Positions 1 through 8,700 of a DNA stretch of 64,000 nt are shown one piece after another (within the stretch, counting starts at the first letter, position 1; each line of letters starts with the position of its first letter). The notes under the pieces are model-generated. The model made no database searches. It worked only from the letters and a program-made list of their open reading frames with translations, and was not told the DNA's origin. Source of the DNA: an uncultured Oscillospiraceae bacterium (lineage in GTDB: Bacteria; Bacillota; Clostridia; Oscillospirales; Oscillospiraceae); assembly GCA_934591635.1 (NCBI GenBank), contig CAKTPI010000005.1, positions 56,360-120,359 on the forward strand, given 5' to 3'. Position numbers and translations under genes: made by a program.

Positions 1-1806
1 GTTCTGGGTGCCATCAGCAAGGAAAAGGATAAAATGGTGACCCCGGTGCAGATGCTGGAAGAGGCGGAGCGGACTGGAAATCTGCGGGCCAAGTATGTAG
101 CCCGTGCCTATGAAAAATATCAGGCACAGCTGAAGGAAAATAATGCGCTTGATTTTGACGACATTATTTACGTGACTGTGCAGCTTTTACAGCAAAATGA
201 GGACATCCGTCGGTATTATCAAAGAAAGTTCCGCTACATTCTGGTAGATGAGTACCAGGATACAAACCACCTGCAGTATTTGCTTACGGCACTGCTGGCT
301 GGTGGACATGAAAATATCTGTGTGGTGGGTGATGATGACCAGAGCATTTACCGTTTCCGGGGCGCAACCATTGAGAATATTCTGAGTTTTGAAAAGCAGT
401 ACCAGGGCTGCAGGACGATTCGGCTGGAGCAGAATTATCGGTCTACTCAGTCCATCCTGAATGCTGCAAATGCGGTGATTTCCCATAATCTGGGCCGCAA
501 AGGGAAAAAGCTTTGGACGGCCAATGGAGATGGTGATCCAATCACGGTATATGAGGCGGCAGATGAAGGGACAGAGGCCAATTTTGTGGCAGGTCAGATC
601 CTTGCCGCGACTCGCGGCAAGGGAATGCAGGACTTTGCCATTCTCTATCGGACCAATGCCCAGTCCAATGCCCTTGAATATGCCATGAAGCGGAACGGAA
701 TTCCATACCGGATCATTGGCGGTACCCGCTTCTTTGACCGGGCGGAAATCAAGGATATGCTTTCTTATCTGTGTGTGATCAACAACAGGGCGGATAATTT
801 GCGGCTGCACCGCATTATCAACAACCCGCCCCGGGGCTTAGGTGCGAAGACACTGGAAATGGCAGATCGCTTAGCAGAGGCAGAGGGAAAGCCGCTGTAC
901 GCTGTCATCTCGGATCCGGGTTCTTATGCGCCGCTTGAGAAATCCGCTGCAAAATTTCAGCAGTTTTCCTCGATGATTGAGGGATTGGCACAACTCCTGG
1001 AAGATGGAATGTCGTTGCCGGAATTCTATGACGAGGTGGTCAGCCGCACCGGCTATGCAGATATGCTGACGGCGAAAGATACCGAGGAGAACAAAACCCG
1101 GCTGGAGAACGTACGAGAGCTGAAATCCAGCATTCATTCCTATATGGAGAATACGGATAGCCCAACTCTTGCAGGTTTCCTGGAGGAGATTGCACTTTAT
1201 ACGGATATCGAGCAATACAATGAAGCGGATGATGCAATCGTAATGATGACGATGCATTCGGCAAAGGGCCTGGAATTTCCACATGTGTTTCTGGTTGGTT
1301 TCGAGGATGGCCTGTTCCCAGGGCAGCGCTCTATTGGCGACAATGAAGAGATGGAGGAGGAGCGTCGGCTCTGCTATGTGGCCATTACCCGAGCGAAAAA
1401 GACGCTTACCATCAGCTATGCCAGACAGCGCATGATTTATGGCCGTACCTCGGCATCAATGCCCTCCCGTTTCCTCAAAGAGATTCCGGAGGCATGCATC
1501 CGTCATAGGGGTGGTTTCCATCCAGCTCCGGCGGCACAGTCCGTGGAACGGATCTATGGCTCTCGCAGCAGCTACATGAATCGGCCGCGCTATCACAGCG
1601 AAAGCTCTATGATTTCCGGAAAGACGTCTGCCCCAATGCTGGAGCTGCAGCAGGGGGATATGGTGCAGCACGCTGCATTTGGCAGGGGCATGGTGCTTAC
1701 CGTTACCAAAATGGGTGGCGATGCCCTTTTGGAGGTGGCCTTTGATGATATTGGCACGAAAAAGCTGATGGCGAAAACGGCCTCTTCCTATATGAAAAAG
1801 ATATAA
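1..1806 (+). CDS. pcrA: UvrD/PcrA-type superfamily 1 DNA helicase, 5' end outside window
   Basis: ATP-dependent 3'-5' DNA helicase used in repair and in clearing replication forks. The frame is open from base 1, so the N-terminal part with Walker A lies upstream; 601 residues of a usual ~740 are visible. Seen in order in the fragment: the DEYQDT Walker B/motif II (about residue 83), VGDDDQSIYRFRGA (motif III, about 109), QNYRST (motif IV, about 144), TMHSAKGLEF (motif V, about 417), CYVAITRAKK (motif VI, about 458) and a C-terminal Tudor-like domain (about 545-595) beginning GDMVQHAAFGRG. That C-terminal domain is characteristic of PcrA/UvrD rather than Rep. It is followed after about 100 bp by yunB on the same strand. 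The family call is secure; the choice of PcrA over another UvrD paralogue rests on Gram-positive context. Confidence 0.95.
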   Translation, partial: VLGAISKEKDKMVTPVQMLEEAERTGNLRAKYVARAYEKYQAQLKENNALDFDDIIYVTVQLLQQNEDIRRYYQRKFRYILVDEYQDTNHLQYLLTALLAGGHENICVVGDDDQSIYRFRGATIENILSFEKQYQGCRTIRLEQNYRSTQSILNAANAVISHNLGRKGKKLWTANGDGDPITVYEAADEGTEANFVAGQILAATRGKGMQDFAILYRTNAQSNALEYAMKRNGIPYRIIGGTRFFDRAEIKDMLSYLCVINNRADNLRLHRIINNPPRGLGAKTLEMADRLAEAEGKPLYAVISDPGSYAPLEKSAAKFQQFSSMIEGLAQLLEDGMSLPEFYDEVVSRTGYADMLTAKDTEENKTRLENVRELKSSIHSYMENTDSPTLAGFLEEIALYTDIEQYNEADDAIVMMTMHSAKGLEFPHVFLVGFEDGLFPGQRSIGDNEEMEEERRLCYVAITRAKKTLTISYARQRMIYGRTSASMPSRFLKEIPEACIRHRGGFHPAPAAQSVERIYGSRSSYMNRPRYHSESSMISGKTSAPMLELQQGDMVQHAAFGRGMVLTVTKMGGDALLEVAFDDIGTKKLMAKTASSYMKKI

Positions 1807-1864
1807 GAAAGTGCTGAATCAATCCGCTTGCTGAGGGCTTGCTATTAGATTTTCCAACTGCCTA

Positions 1865-1893
1865 TCATGCAATCAGCCTTTTTCGCATACATT
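1865..1893 (+). promoter_or_regulatory. candidate sigma-E-like promoter of yunB
   Basis: CATACATT at 1886-1893 fits the -10 consensus of the mother-cell sigma factor SigE (CATACAnT). A partial -35 match, TCATGCA, lies 14 bp upstream. yunB belongs to the SigE regulon in Bacillus subtilis. The predicted start point would fall close to the ribosome binding site, giving a very short leader, so this remains a weak call. Confidence 0.3.
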
Positions 1894-1911
1894 TTCCCGG
1901 AGGGGAGTAGG

Positions 1912-2556
1912 ATGCGAAAAAGGCTGAAAAAATTTGGTATCATTCTATTGATTTGTTTTACGATATTGGCCGCCTGCTTTTTTTCATTGCGGAATAAATA
2001 TCGGTTGGTGATTCAGGATCTGGCGCAAACCAGCGTCAAGAATGCAACCTCAGATCTGGCCAATGATGCGGTTGCAAAGCAGATTGAAAACGGTAATATT
2101 CAGTATGACCGGATTGTTTATTTTGAAAAGGACCTAAACGGACGTATTACTGCACTTAAAACAAATATCGGAGAAGTAAATCATCTAAAGACGGATGTCC
2201 TCAACATTATTAACGGTCAGATCCTTGCTTTGGATGCGGCGGACATCGGTATTCCCTTGGGCAGCCTTTTTTTACCAGAATTCTTCTCCGGAAAAGGGCC
2301 AACAATTCCGGTGCATATTTTGGCAATCCGCAACAGTGATGCTACATTCTCCAGTCATTTTGTTCAGGCTGGGATCAACCAGACGCTTCATCAGCTGGTC
2401 ATGGAGGTGAGTGTGGATGCGGCAGTGCTGGTATTGGGGGAGACCAGCAGCTTTTCGGTTTCCAGCCAAATTGTGGTGGCGGAGACGGTAATTGTGGGAG
2501 AGGTGCCCAATACCTTTATCCAAACCAGCGAGGGCATTACAAGAAACTTTTCATAA
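1912..2556 (+). CDS. yunB: sporulation protein YunB
   Basis: YunB is a mother-cell sporulation protein needed for efficient spore formation in Bacillus; its biochemical role is not known. The product is 214 residues with one N-terminal membrane segment (about residues 7-24, in the stretch FGIILLICFTILAACFF) and a long extracytoplasmic domain. That domain holds the family's conserved stretches (NATSDLANDAV, the LGSLF region and a C-terminal half ending VVGEVPNTF). The frame is open further upstream, but the ATG at 1912 has a strong GGAGGGGAG site just before it and directly precedes the charged MRKRLKK signal-anchor start. A hairpin at 2558-2591 separates it from the convergent small gene downstream. 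Confidence 0.88.
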   Translation: MRKRLKKFGIILLICFTILAACFFSLRNKYRLVIQDLAQTSVKNATSDLANDAVAKQIENGNIQYDRIVYFEKDLNGRITALKTNIGEVNHLKTDVLNIINGQILALDAADIGIPLGSLFLPEFFSGKGPTIPVHILAIRNSDATFSSHFVQAGINQTLHQLVMEVSVDAAVLVLGETSSFSVSSQIVVAETVIVGEVPNTFIQTSEGITRNFS

Positions 2557-2557
2557 A

Positions 2558-2591
2558 TTGACCCGTGCAGTCAAATTGCTGCACGGGTCAA
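2558..2591. terminator. hairpin between convergent genes
   Basis: A perfect 13-bp stem (TTGACCCGTGCAG, 2558-2570, with its complement at 2579-2591) sits exactly between the yunB stop and the stop of the minus-strand gene at 2593. There is no clear T-run on the plus strand. It probably ends transcription from both sides or protects 3' ends. Confidence 0.55.
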
Positions 2592-2592
2592 T

Positions 2593-2808
2593 TCACTCAT
2601 CCAGTGAAAAATCGCTGTCGTTAAATTGGGAGAAGGCCATTGCCTTTGCTTTGAAGGGAATGCGCTTGCAGGGGTCATAACGGAATCTGCGGCAGCTGCT
2701 TTCCTGCACTTTTAGGCCTTTCTTGCTGCAAAGGATGACGCCGTCCTCTAGCCTGGCACCATAAGCGCAATAGGCACAGGATTTTTCAATTTTTCTGCGA
2801 AACAGCAT
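2593..2808 (-). CDS. small cysteine-containing conserved protein
   Basis: This is a 71-residue soluble protein with five cysteines: CAYC at residues 11-14, C27 and C39, plus a basic CRRFRYDPCKR stretch (residues 39-49). The arrangement suggests a small metal-binding fold. I recognise the pattern as that of short uncharacterised proteins of Clostridia but cannot name a function. Its ATG overlaps the end of the upstream membrane gene by 23 bp, so the two are very likely one transcript and translationally coupled. Confidence 0.65.
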   Translation of the reverse strand: MLFRRKIEKSCAYCAYGARLEDGVILCSKKGLKVQESSCRRFRYDPCKRIPFKAKAMAFSQFNDSDFSLDE

Positions 2809-3811
2809 ATCCAGCCCTCCATTTATCTTTACACTTATTATACACCATATTCTTTCGGATTTCCACTGCTTTTTCAGAGGCCTTCACGGAAAATAAGAGA
2901 AGTGCCCATATTGGGATCAGAATCCAAAGCCGAAATGCCAGTGCTGCTGCGGAGATTGCAGCTGCTGTAGCCTGAATTAGTTTGCCGCACAGGTAGAAAC
3001 GCATGGAAAGACCGGGGCAGACAGATGCTGTTTGGTATAGAACGCATAGTCCGCCAAAGGCAAGAAGCACATTGCAGACAACAAAGCGTATTTTTTCATC
3101 TGCAATTAAGTTTAGCATGCAGCATCCGTTGGAGAGTTCCAGCGTGCCCATAATCAGAACCTGTACTAACGGGCTGCGCATCCAAAGAAACCATCGCCGA
3201 CAGAAGCCAATTACTACCCGAAACAGAATGACCCAGCCACATATTTTCAACATGGCCCAAATGGCTTGTTCGATTCCAAAGGAGGCAGGGGCAGCCGCCG
3301 TTTTACTTGCTGGGTAGGACGTTGAAAAAAGAAAAGCAGCAGATAGAATTGAGAAAATCTGAATAGCCCAAATGCTCCATACGGTTGTACTCTGTGCAAA
3401 GAAAGCAGGCAGAATTCCAAATAGAAAGGCAGGTCCGACATTGCTGCAATAGGCAAGCATGCGTTGTGCCTGGTGTATGGACGTGATCCCTGTTCGGTGT
3501 GATTCATATACACATTGTGCACCTACAGGGTAGCCGCCCAACAGGGCAGGGACAAGGAGCGCTTCTGCCCCTTGCGGGATCCCAAAGGGTTTACTCAAAA
3601 AACAAGCAAAACGGCCTGCCCGCGGGCAATGGGCGGCAAATGTACCGGATAGAAAAATAAATGGAAAAAGGGATGGGACAATTGTTCTTACACACAGGGA
3701 GATTCCGTCCGACGCACCATTTAGGGCAGTGCGGCTGTCCAGAATTAAAACCAGCATGCCAAGCGCAGCGGCCGGAGCAGCTAAATATGGTCGTTTCTTC
3801 AAAGTGTTCAC
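2786..3811 (-). CDS. YlbJ-like sporulation integral membrane protein (nucleoside-recognition/GATE family)
   Basis: A 341-residue polytopic membrane protein with about eight hydrophobic segments. The N-terminal stretch with IVPSLFPFIFLSGTFAA (about residues 44-60) and the later LLGGYPVGAQ motif (about 90-99) match the gate domain seen in the sporulation proteins YlbJ and SpoIIIAF-like GATE transporters. In Bacillus, YlbJ is made in the mother cell and is required for a normal spore coat or cortex. Here the gene is divergent from yqfC, with only 63 bp between the starts, and is next to yunB, so it lies in a sporulation neighbourhood. The exact orthology to YlbJ is inferred from motifs and context; length and topology fit. 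Confidence 0.7.
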   Translation of the reverse strand: MNTLKKRPYLAAPAAALGMLVLILDSRTALNGASDGISLCVRTIVPSLFPFIFLSGTFAAHCPRAGRFACFLSKPFGIPQGAEALLVPALLGGYPVGAQCVYESHRTGITSIHQAQRMLAYCSNVGPAFLFGILPAFFAQSTTVWSIWAIQIFSILSAAFLFSTSYPASKTAAAPASFGIEQAIWAMLKICGWVILFRVVIGFCRRWFLWMRSPLVQVLIMGTLELSNGCCMLNLIADEKIRFVVCNVLLAFGGLCVLYQTASVCPGLSMRFYLCGKLIQATAAAISAAALAFRLWILIPIWALLLFSVKASEKAVEIRKNMVYNKCKDKWRAGYAVSQKN

Positions 3812-3874
3812 CTCGCAAAGAATCTATGCAAGCCGTGCCGGTGGGATACATATGCTTTTGCAAGAGGTGAGCGG

Positions 3875-4159
3875 ATGAAGTTCAGAGGGCATCTTAGAAA
3901 AGTACTTCCGGAGTGGAAACCGGATCCGGATGTATTTCCGGTGCACCCGATTGTAGAGCTGGCGGGCTGCAACCGGGTGCTGATTGAGAATCATCTGGGA
4001 GTTACACAGTATTCCACGTCTCAAATCGGAATTAAAATGAAGTATGGGCAGCTTACTGTCTGCGGAAGCCGGCTGATGTTAGAGCACATGACCCGGGTGC
4101 GGCTTTTGATCATTGGGCAAATTGATTCCCTGACTGTGGAGAGAAGGTGCAGGACGTGA
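3875..4159 (+). CDS. yqfC: sporulation protein YqfC
   Basis: A 94-residue YabP/YqfC-family protein, made in the mother cell under SigE control in Bacillus. The sequence is rich in beta strands, with the family landmarks VELAGCNRVLIENHLG (about residues 27-42) and YGQLTVCGSRLML (about 57-69). The start ATG at 3875 follows AGAGGTGAG with good spacing. Its TGA stop (4157-4159) overlaps the GTG start proposed for yqfD. It opens the yqfC-yqfD-phoH-ybeY-era-recO order that is conserved across Firmicutes. Confidence 0.9.
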   Translation: MKFRGHLRKVLPEWKPDPDVFPVHPIVELAGCNRVLIENHLGVTQYSTSQIGIKMKYGQLTVCGSRLMLEHMTRVRLLIIGQIDSLTVERRCRT

Positions 4160-5340
4160 AGTTACGCCATTCTATGCGGGATCGGGTGCGTGTTCGGCTT
4201 GTCAGTGCTGATTTGTGGGCTGGTTTGGGGGTACTCAATGGAAAGGGAATTGAAATCTTCCGGCTTGAGCTGGAAGATGATCTGACCTGTTCATTTGAGA
4301 TAAAGCGGCAGAATGTCAGTCAGATACGCCGCCTTTTGGAACGAAGAGGAGATATATTATCAGTAAAGGAGCACTCGCGCCTTTTTGCTGTGCAGCAGAG
4401 TGTGCTGAGCCGCCCGGTTCTTTGGGGCGGCGTGGTTTCACTCCTGGTTATCAGTCTTTTTCTTCCGACTCGTATTCTCGGCATTCAGGTGGAAGGAAAC
4501 CATGCGGTGCCGACAAGGAAAATTTTAGAAGCCGCAGAAGATGCTGGAATCCGGCTGATGGTACCATGCGCACAGGTGCGAAGTGAGAGAATAAAGAACA
4601 GGCTCCTTTCGGCAATCCCGGAGCTGCAATGGGCGGGAATTAATACCTATGGATGCCGCGTGGTAATTTCGGTGCAGGAGCGGGCAGCGCTGGATGAGAC
4701 AGAGGAGCATTCCGGAGGAGTTGGAAGTATTGTTGCCAGCCGGGACGGCGTGGTGGAATCTGTTACGGTGATACAGGGAACCGTGATGTGTCAGCCTGGG
4801 CAGGCAGTCCAAAAGGGACAAATCCTGATTTCCGGCTATACAGATTGCGGCCTGTCTATCCGCGCGTCAAGAGCGAAGGGAGAGGTATATGCTCAAACGA
4901 TACGGACGGTTCGTGCAGTTACCCCGGACAACAGCCTGTATCGGCCGGATGAGACAGACAAGCGGCTGAGGCTGGCAATCCTTGTTGGAAAAAAACAAAT
5001 AAATTTATGGAAAGATAGTGGAATTTCGGATAGCACTTGTGGTAGAATATGCAGGGAGTATCCGCTCAGGCTTCCGGGGGGCTTTCTGCTTCCGGTATCG
5101 CTGAGAGTTGAGACCGTTTATACCGGCAGGGTGATTTCACAGCCCCTGGATGGAGCGGATATGGAAGAAAAACTTTCCATGTTTTCACAAAAATATTTAT
5201 CGGCCCAAATGATTGCCGGGACTGTTTCCTTTTCCGATGAGGTGTTGGAATCATTGCCTGGGGCCTACCTGCTTACCAGACAGTTCCTTTGCTCGGAGAT
5301 GATTGGCAGGCTGCATCTGGAGAATGGAGACTCAAAATGA
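4156..5340 (+). CDS. yqfD: sporulation protein YqfD
   Basis: Membrane protein of the YqfD family, partner of yqfC and needed for a stage IV sporulation step. 394 residues: an N-terminal cytoplasmic domain of about 95 residues, one membrane segment (about 95-117, around WGGVVSLLVISLFLP) and an extracytoplasmic region beginning VEGNHAVPTRKIL that resembles a POTRA-type fold. The GTG at 4156 overlaps the yqfC stop (GTGA) with GGAGAGAAGG about 8 bp upstream, so I prefer it to the in-frame GTG at 4147. The stop overlaps the phoH start. The four-base overlaps on both sides imply coupled translation. Confidence 0.88.
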   Translation: MKLRHSMRDRVRVRLVSADLWAGLGVLNGKGIEIFRLELEDDLTCSFEIKRQNVSQIRRLLERRGDILSVKEHSRLFAVQQSVLSRPVLWGGVVSLLVISLFLPTRILGIQVEGNHAVPTRKILEAAEDAGIRLMVPCAQVRSERIKNRLLSAIPELQWAGINTYGCRVVISVQERAALDETEEHSGGVGSIVASRDGVVESVTVIQGTVMCQPGQAVQKGQILISGYTDCGLSIRASRAKGEVYAQTIRTVRAVTPDNSLYRPDETDKRLRLAILVGKKQINLWKDSGISDSTCGRICREYPLRLPGGFLLPVSLRVETVYTGRVISQPLDGADMEEKLSMFSQKYLSAQMIAGTVSFSDEVLESLPGAYLLTRQFLCSEMIGRLHLENGDSK

Positions 5341-6356
5341 GCAGAGTTGTAGAACGAATTGTGAACGCAGAGCGGCTGGAGGATATTATTGCCGTCTTTG
5401 GTTCCTTTGACGAAAATATCAAACGGATTGAGGATGCCATGAATGTACGCATCATCAACAGAAGTACCGACTTGAAGGTTTCCGGCGATGAGGAGATGGT
5501 CGATAAAGCCGTGCGAACCCTGGAAGGACTGTTGGCCTTGGCCTCCAAGGGTGAAACCATTGATGAGCAGCGTGTCCGGTATCTGATTACCTTGGTCAAC
5601 GAAGGCAATGATCAACAGGTGGAGCAGATGACCAAGGACGTAGTGTGCATCACCGCAAAGGGAAAGCCCATTAAAGCTAAGACCGTTGGTCAGCAGAAAT
5701 ATATGAAGGCCATCAGCAAAAACACCGTTACCATCGGTGTTGGACCGGCGGGAACCGGTAAGACATATTTGGCAGTTGCTGCGGCGGTTGCGGCATTTCG
5801 GGAGAGAACGGTGAACCGAATTGTTCTCACCCGTCCGGCAGTGGAAGCAGGAGAACGGCTTGGCTTCTTGCCGGGAGATTTGCAGAATAAGGTCGATCCT
5901 TACCTGCGGCCGCTGTATGATGCTCTATACGACATGCTTGGCGCTGAGACCTTTCAGAAGTACCAAGAAAGGGGGGCCATTGAGGTCGCCCCCCTGGCTT
6001 ACATGCGCGGTCGAACTTTGGACGACAGTTTTATCATTCTGGACGAAGCCCAAAATACAACAAGAGAGCAGATGAAAATGTTCCTTACGCGGCTTGGCTT
6101 TGGCTCGAAAATCGTCATTACCGGTGATATTACCCAGATTGATTTGCCTGACGATAAGGTTTCGGGCCTGAAGGATGCAATTCGGGTTCTGGATGGAGTG
6201 AAGGATATTGCCATTTGCCGCTTGACATCGGCGGATGTGGTGCGGCACGCATTGGTGCAGGAAATCATTAATGCTTATGAGCGCTCTGCGCAGAAGACCG
6301 AGGATAAAAAATCCCCCCGGGAATTCAGGGGTCAGTTTCAGAGGAAATATAAATGA
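5337..6356 (+). CDS. phoH: PhoH-family ATPase
   Basis: A 339-residue PhoH/YbeZ-type P-loop ATPase, a family linked to RNA metabolism and regularly paired with ybeY. It has an N-terminal KH/R3H-like region containing VRIINRSTDLKVSG, Walker A GPAGTGKTY at about residues 136-144, and Walker B with FIILDEAQNTT at about 230-240. The start ATG 5337 overlaps the yqfD stop (ATGA). The TTG 48 bp upstream is in frame but lies inside yqfD and lacks a ribosome site. The stop overlaps the ybeY ATG in the same way, which makes phoH and ybeY a tightly coupled pair. Confidence 0.93.
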   Translation: MSRVVERIVNAERLEDIIAVFGSFDENIKRIEDAMNVRIINRSTDLKVSGDEEMVDKAVRTLEGLLALASKGETIDEQRVRYLITLVNEGNDQQVEQMTKDVVCITAKGKPIKAKTVGQQKYMKAISKNTVTIGVGPAGTGKTYLAVAAAVAAFRERTVNRIVLTRPAVEAGERLGFLPGDLQNKVDPYLRPLYDALYDMLGAETFQKYQERGAIEVAPLAYMRGRTLDDSFIILDEAQNTTREQMKMFLTRLGFGSKIVITGDITQIDLPDDKVSGLKDAIRVLDGVKDIAICRLTSADVVRHALVQEIINAYERSAQKTEDKKSPREFRGQFQRKYK

Positions 6357-6853
6357 AAAACAGAATTAACCTTGTGTTTGAAGGAAGCATCTTCCAAAAG
6401 ATTGTGGTGGGTGCTAATATTCGTACTTGTATTAACGAGACGTTGAAAGCGGAGGGAATCACGGTTCCTTGTGAAATTAATGTCCTTGTTACCAATGATG
6501 CGGGTATCCAGACCATCAACAAAACCAGCCGCCAAATCGACAAACCGACAGATGTGCTGAGTTTCCCAATGTTTAATTTGACTGCCGGCGCACCGCCCCA
6601 GGACTGGGATGAGTATATTGACCCCGGTACGGGACTGTGCCCGCTGGGGGACATGTGTATTTCTTTGGAACGAGCCACAGCTCAGGCAAAGGAGTTTGGT
6701 CACTCTACAAAACGGGAGGTTGGTTATCTGACGATTCACTCCATGCTTCACTTGCTGGGCTATGATCACATGGACGAGGGGGAGCAGAAGCGGCAAATGC
6801 GCAGCAGAGAAGAGGCAATTGCCAGCCAGATCCCCGGTATGCAAAGAAATTGA
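6353..6853 (+). CDS. ybeY: endoribonuclease YbeY (rRNA maturation factor)
   Basis: A single-strand-specific metallo-endoribonuclease acting in 16S rRNA 3'-end maturation and 70S quality control. 166 residues. The zinc motif H-x3-H-x5-H is present as HSMLHLLGYDH at about residues 129-139, and the upstream RQIDKPTDVLSFP motif is also seen (about 61-73). The ATG overlaps the phoH stop, and era follows after 25 bp with its own GGAG-type site. The gene is in its normal firmicute setting, except that the dgkA and cdd genes often found between ybeY and era are absent. Confidence 0.95.
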   Translation: MKNRINLVFEGSIFQKIVVGANIRTCINETLKAEGITVPCEINVLVTNDAGIQTINKTSRQIDKPTDVLSFPMFNLTAGAPPQDWDEYIDPGTGLCPLGDMCISLERATAQAKEFGHSTKREVGYLTIHSMLHLLGYDHMDEGEQKRQMRSREEAIASQIPGMQRN

Positions 6854-6878
6854 TCACATCGAGAACAGGAGATAGAAT

Positions 6879-7766
6879 ATGAAAACAAAAACCGCAATGA
6901 TTACCATTGCAGGCCGTCCCAATGTAGGAAAGTCCACACTTACCAATTACCTTGTGGGCGAAAAAATTGCAATTGTTTCGAATAAACCCCAGACGACCCG
7001 CAACCGCATCTGCGGCATTGTAACCAAGGGAGACACGCAGTTTGTATTTGTGGATACACCTGGGTTTCACCGTGCCCGCACCAAACTGGGTGACTACATG
7101 GTGAATGTAGCGCAGGAGTCCATTGCGGATGTGGATTTGACCGTCCTGGTGGTGGAACCGATTGCCTCTATCGGTGCGCAGGAGGAGGAACTGCTGAAAC
7201 GAATTCAGGGCAGCCATTGTCCGGCGGTGCTTGCAATCAACAAAATTGATACCGTTGAAAAGGACAAGCTGTTGGAAGTCATGGACGTTTATGCACGTAA
7301 GGCGGATTTTGATGCCATTGTACCGATTTCTGCCAAAACCGGCGATGGAGTTGCAGACCTTTTGGAGGTGTGCAGCAAGTATGCGGCGGAGGGGCCGTTC
7401 CTTTTCCCGGAAGATATTACTACCGATCAGCCAGAGCGTCAGGTGATGGCTGAAATTATCCGGGAAAAGCTGCTGTGGTGCCTTGACCGGGAAGTTCCTC
7501 ACGGTACAGCAGTGGAAATTACGAAATTTTCTGAGAGGGAGAATGGAATCATCGATATCGACGCAACTATTTACTGCGAAAAAGCCAGCCATAAAGGAAT
7601 TATTATCGGAAAAGGCGGCGAAATGCTGAAAAAAATTTCCTCCATGGCCCGGGCTGACTGTGAAAAATTTATGGGAACCAAGGTTTACCTGACTACCTGG
7701 GTGAAGGTAAAGGAAAACTGGCGGGACAGTGATTTCCTTGTTCGCAATTTTGGCTATAGTGAATAA
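6879..7766 (+). CDS. era: GTPase Era
   Basis: Ras-like GTPase that binds the 3' end of 16S rRNA and acts in 30S assembly. 295 residues. G motifs are clear: GRPNVGKST (G1, residues 12-20), DTPGFH (G3, about 63), NKID (G4, about 123) and SAK (G5, about 153). A C-terminal KH domain carries GKGGEMLKKI (about 245). It follows ybeY by 25 bp and precedes the yqzL-like gene and recO, the usual order in Bacillus. Confidence 0.97.
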   Translation: MKTKTAMITIAGRPNVGKSTLTNYLVGEKIAIVSNKPQTTRNRICGIVTKGDTQFVFVDTPGFHRARTKLGDYMVNVAQESIADVDLTVLVVEPIASIGAQEEELLKRIQGSHCPAVLAINKIDTVEKDKLLEVMDVYARKADFDAIVPISAKTGDGVADLLEVCSKYAAEGPFLFPEDITTDQPERQVMAEIIREKLLWCLDREVPHGTAVEITKFSERENGIIDIDATIYCEKASHKGIIIGKGGEMLKKISSMARADCEKFMGTKVYLTTWVKVKENWRDSDFLVRNFGYSE

Positions 7767-7832
7767 TTGTTCACAGTTTTTTCCAGGGTTATTTCCTTTT
7801 TGCCGGCAAATCCTAATTCCGGAGGGATTGGG

Positions 7833-7976
7833 ATGAACGCAAGAGACTATTGGTCAGTATTTTTGGAAACCGGTGCGCCGGAGGCATATTTGCTGTACAG
7901 TGCTGCGCTGAAAACGGAGGGGAAGCATGTATCTGACGGTTCGGGGTGTCGTCCTGAGAGTGGCGGATTACAATGA
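7833..7976 (+). CDS. yqzL: YqzL-like small protein
   Basis: A 47-residue protein of unknown function. The core W-x2-F-x2-TG-x3-AYLLY (residues 7-22) matches the tiny YqzL proteins encoded between era and recO in Bacillus (pattern WKVFSxTGxxxTYLL). The ATG at 7833 follows GGAGGGATTGGG at ordinary spacing. The ORF overlaps the start of recO by 50 bp in another frame, so its C-terminal 16 residues are constrained by recO and may be unimportant. Position plus motif make this more than a chance ORF. Confidence 0.7.
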   Translation: MNARDYWSVFLETGAPEAYLLYSAALKTEGKHVSDGSGCRPESGGLQ

Positions 7977-8685
7977 TCGAGATGCTTTGCTGACGGTGTT
8001 GACGCAAAAGCATGGTAAGCTTACTGTCAAGGCAAGAGGCCTACGGAGAAAAAACAACCCCTTAACGGCCGTGTGTCAGCTGCTGGCTTTTGGAGAGTTT
8101 ACTGTGTTTGAGTATCAGGGGCAGTATACGATTAACGAGGGAAGAGTATTGAACCTTTTTCAGGGCCTTCGAACGGATATGGAAAGCCTTTCCTTGGCGT
8201 CTTATTTTGCACAGGTATCAGAGGTACTTTCACAAGAGGACTATCCTACACCGGAGCTTCAGTCGCTGCTGCTCAATTGTCTGTATGCCCTTTCGGATTT
8301 AAAACTGGACGGTACACAGGTGAAGGCGGTGTTTGAGTTGCGTGCGGCATGCATATCCGGATATACGCCGGATTTATATGGCTGCCACGTATGCGGAAGT
8401 CAGGAGCCAACGCGGTTTGATTTGTCCTCGGGTTTGCTGGAGTGTGCGAGCTGCCGGGATGCATCCTCCAGTGGAATACGTCTTCCGGTAAGTGTGCCTA
8501 TGCTGGAGGCAATGCGGTTTATCTGCTTTTGTGATCCAAAAAAAATCTTCTCATTCCGATTGGATGGCGGTGAGATGAAGAAACTTTCCGGACTGACTGA
8601 GAGCTTCCTCTCTACACAGCTGGAGCGAGGCTTTCCGGCGTTGGATTTTTATAAATCTCTTTTCCTCCAGTCGAATGCTACATAA
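7927..8685 (+). CDS. recO: DNA repair protein RecO
   Basis: Recombination mediator that loads RecA on SSB-coated DNA with RecR. 252 residues. The N-terminal OB fold starts MYLTVRGVVLRVADYNDRDALL and contains the basic KARGLRRKNNPL stretch. The C-terminal helical domain contains a four-cysteine zinc motif, CHVC (about residues 155-158) and CASC (about 175-178). The start at 7927 follows CGGAGGGGAAGC. It closes the era-recO block and is followed 15 bp later by mutS2. Confidence 0.95.
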   Translation: MYLTVRGVVLRVADYNDRDALLTVLTQKHGKLTVKARGLRRKNNPLTAVCQLLAFGEFTVFEYQGQYTINEGRVLNLFQGLRTDMESLSLASYFAQVSEVLSQEDYPTPELQSLLLNCLYALSDLKLDGTQVKAVFELRAACISGYTPDLYGCHVCGSQEPTRFDLSSGLLECASCRDASSSGIRLPVSVPMLEAMRFICFCDPKKIFSFRLDGGEMKKLSGLTESFLSTQLERGFPALDFYKSLFLQSNAT

Positions 8686-8700
8686 TTTTAGGAGTATCAA

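Noticed and set aside
3825..3856. SigE-type promoter before yqfC
   Set aside because: CATATGCT resembles a -10 box, but the only upstream match lies 17 bp away, outside the usual spacing, so it was not listed as a feature.
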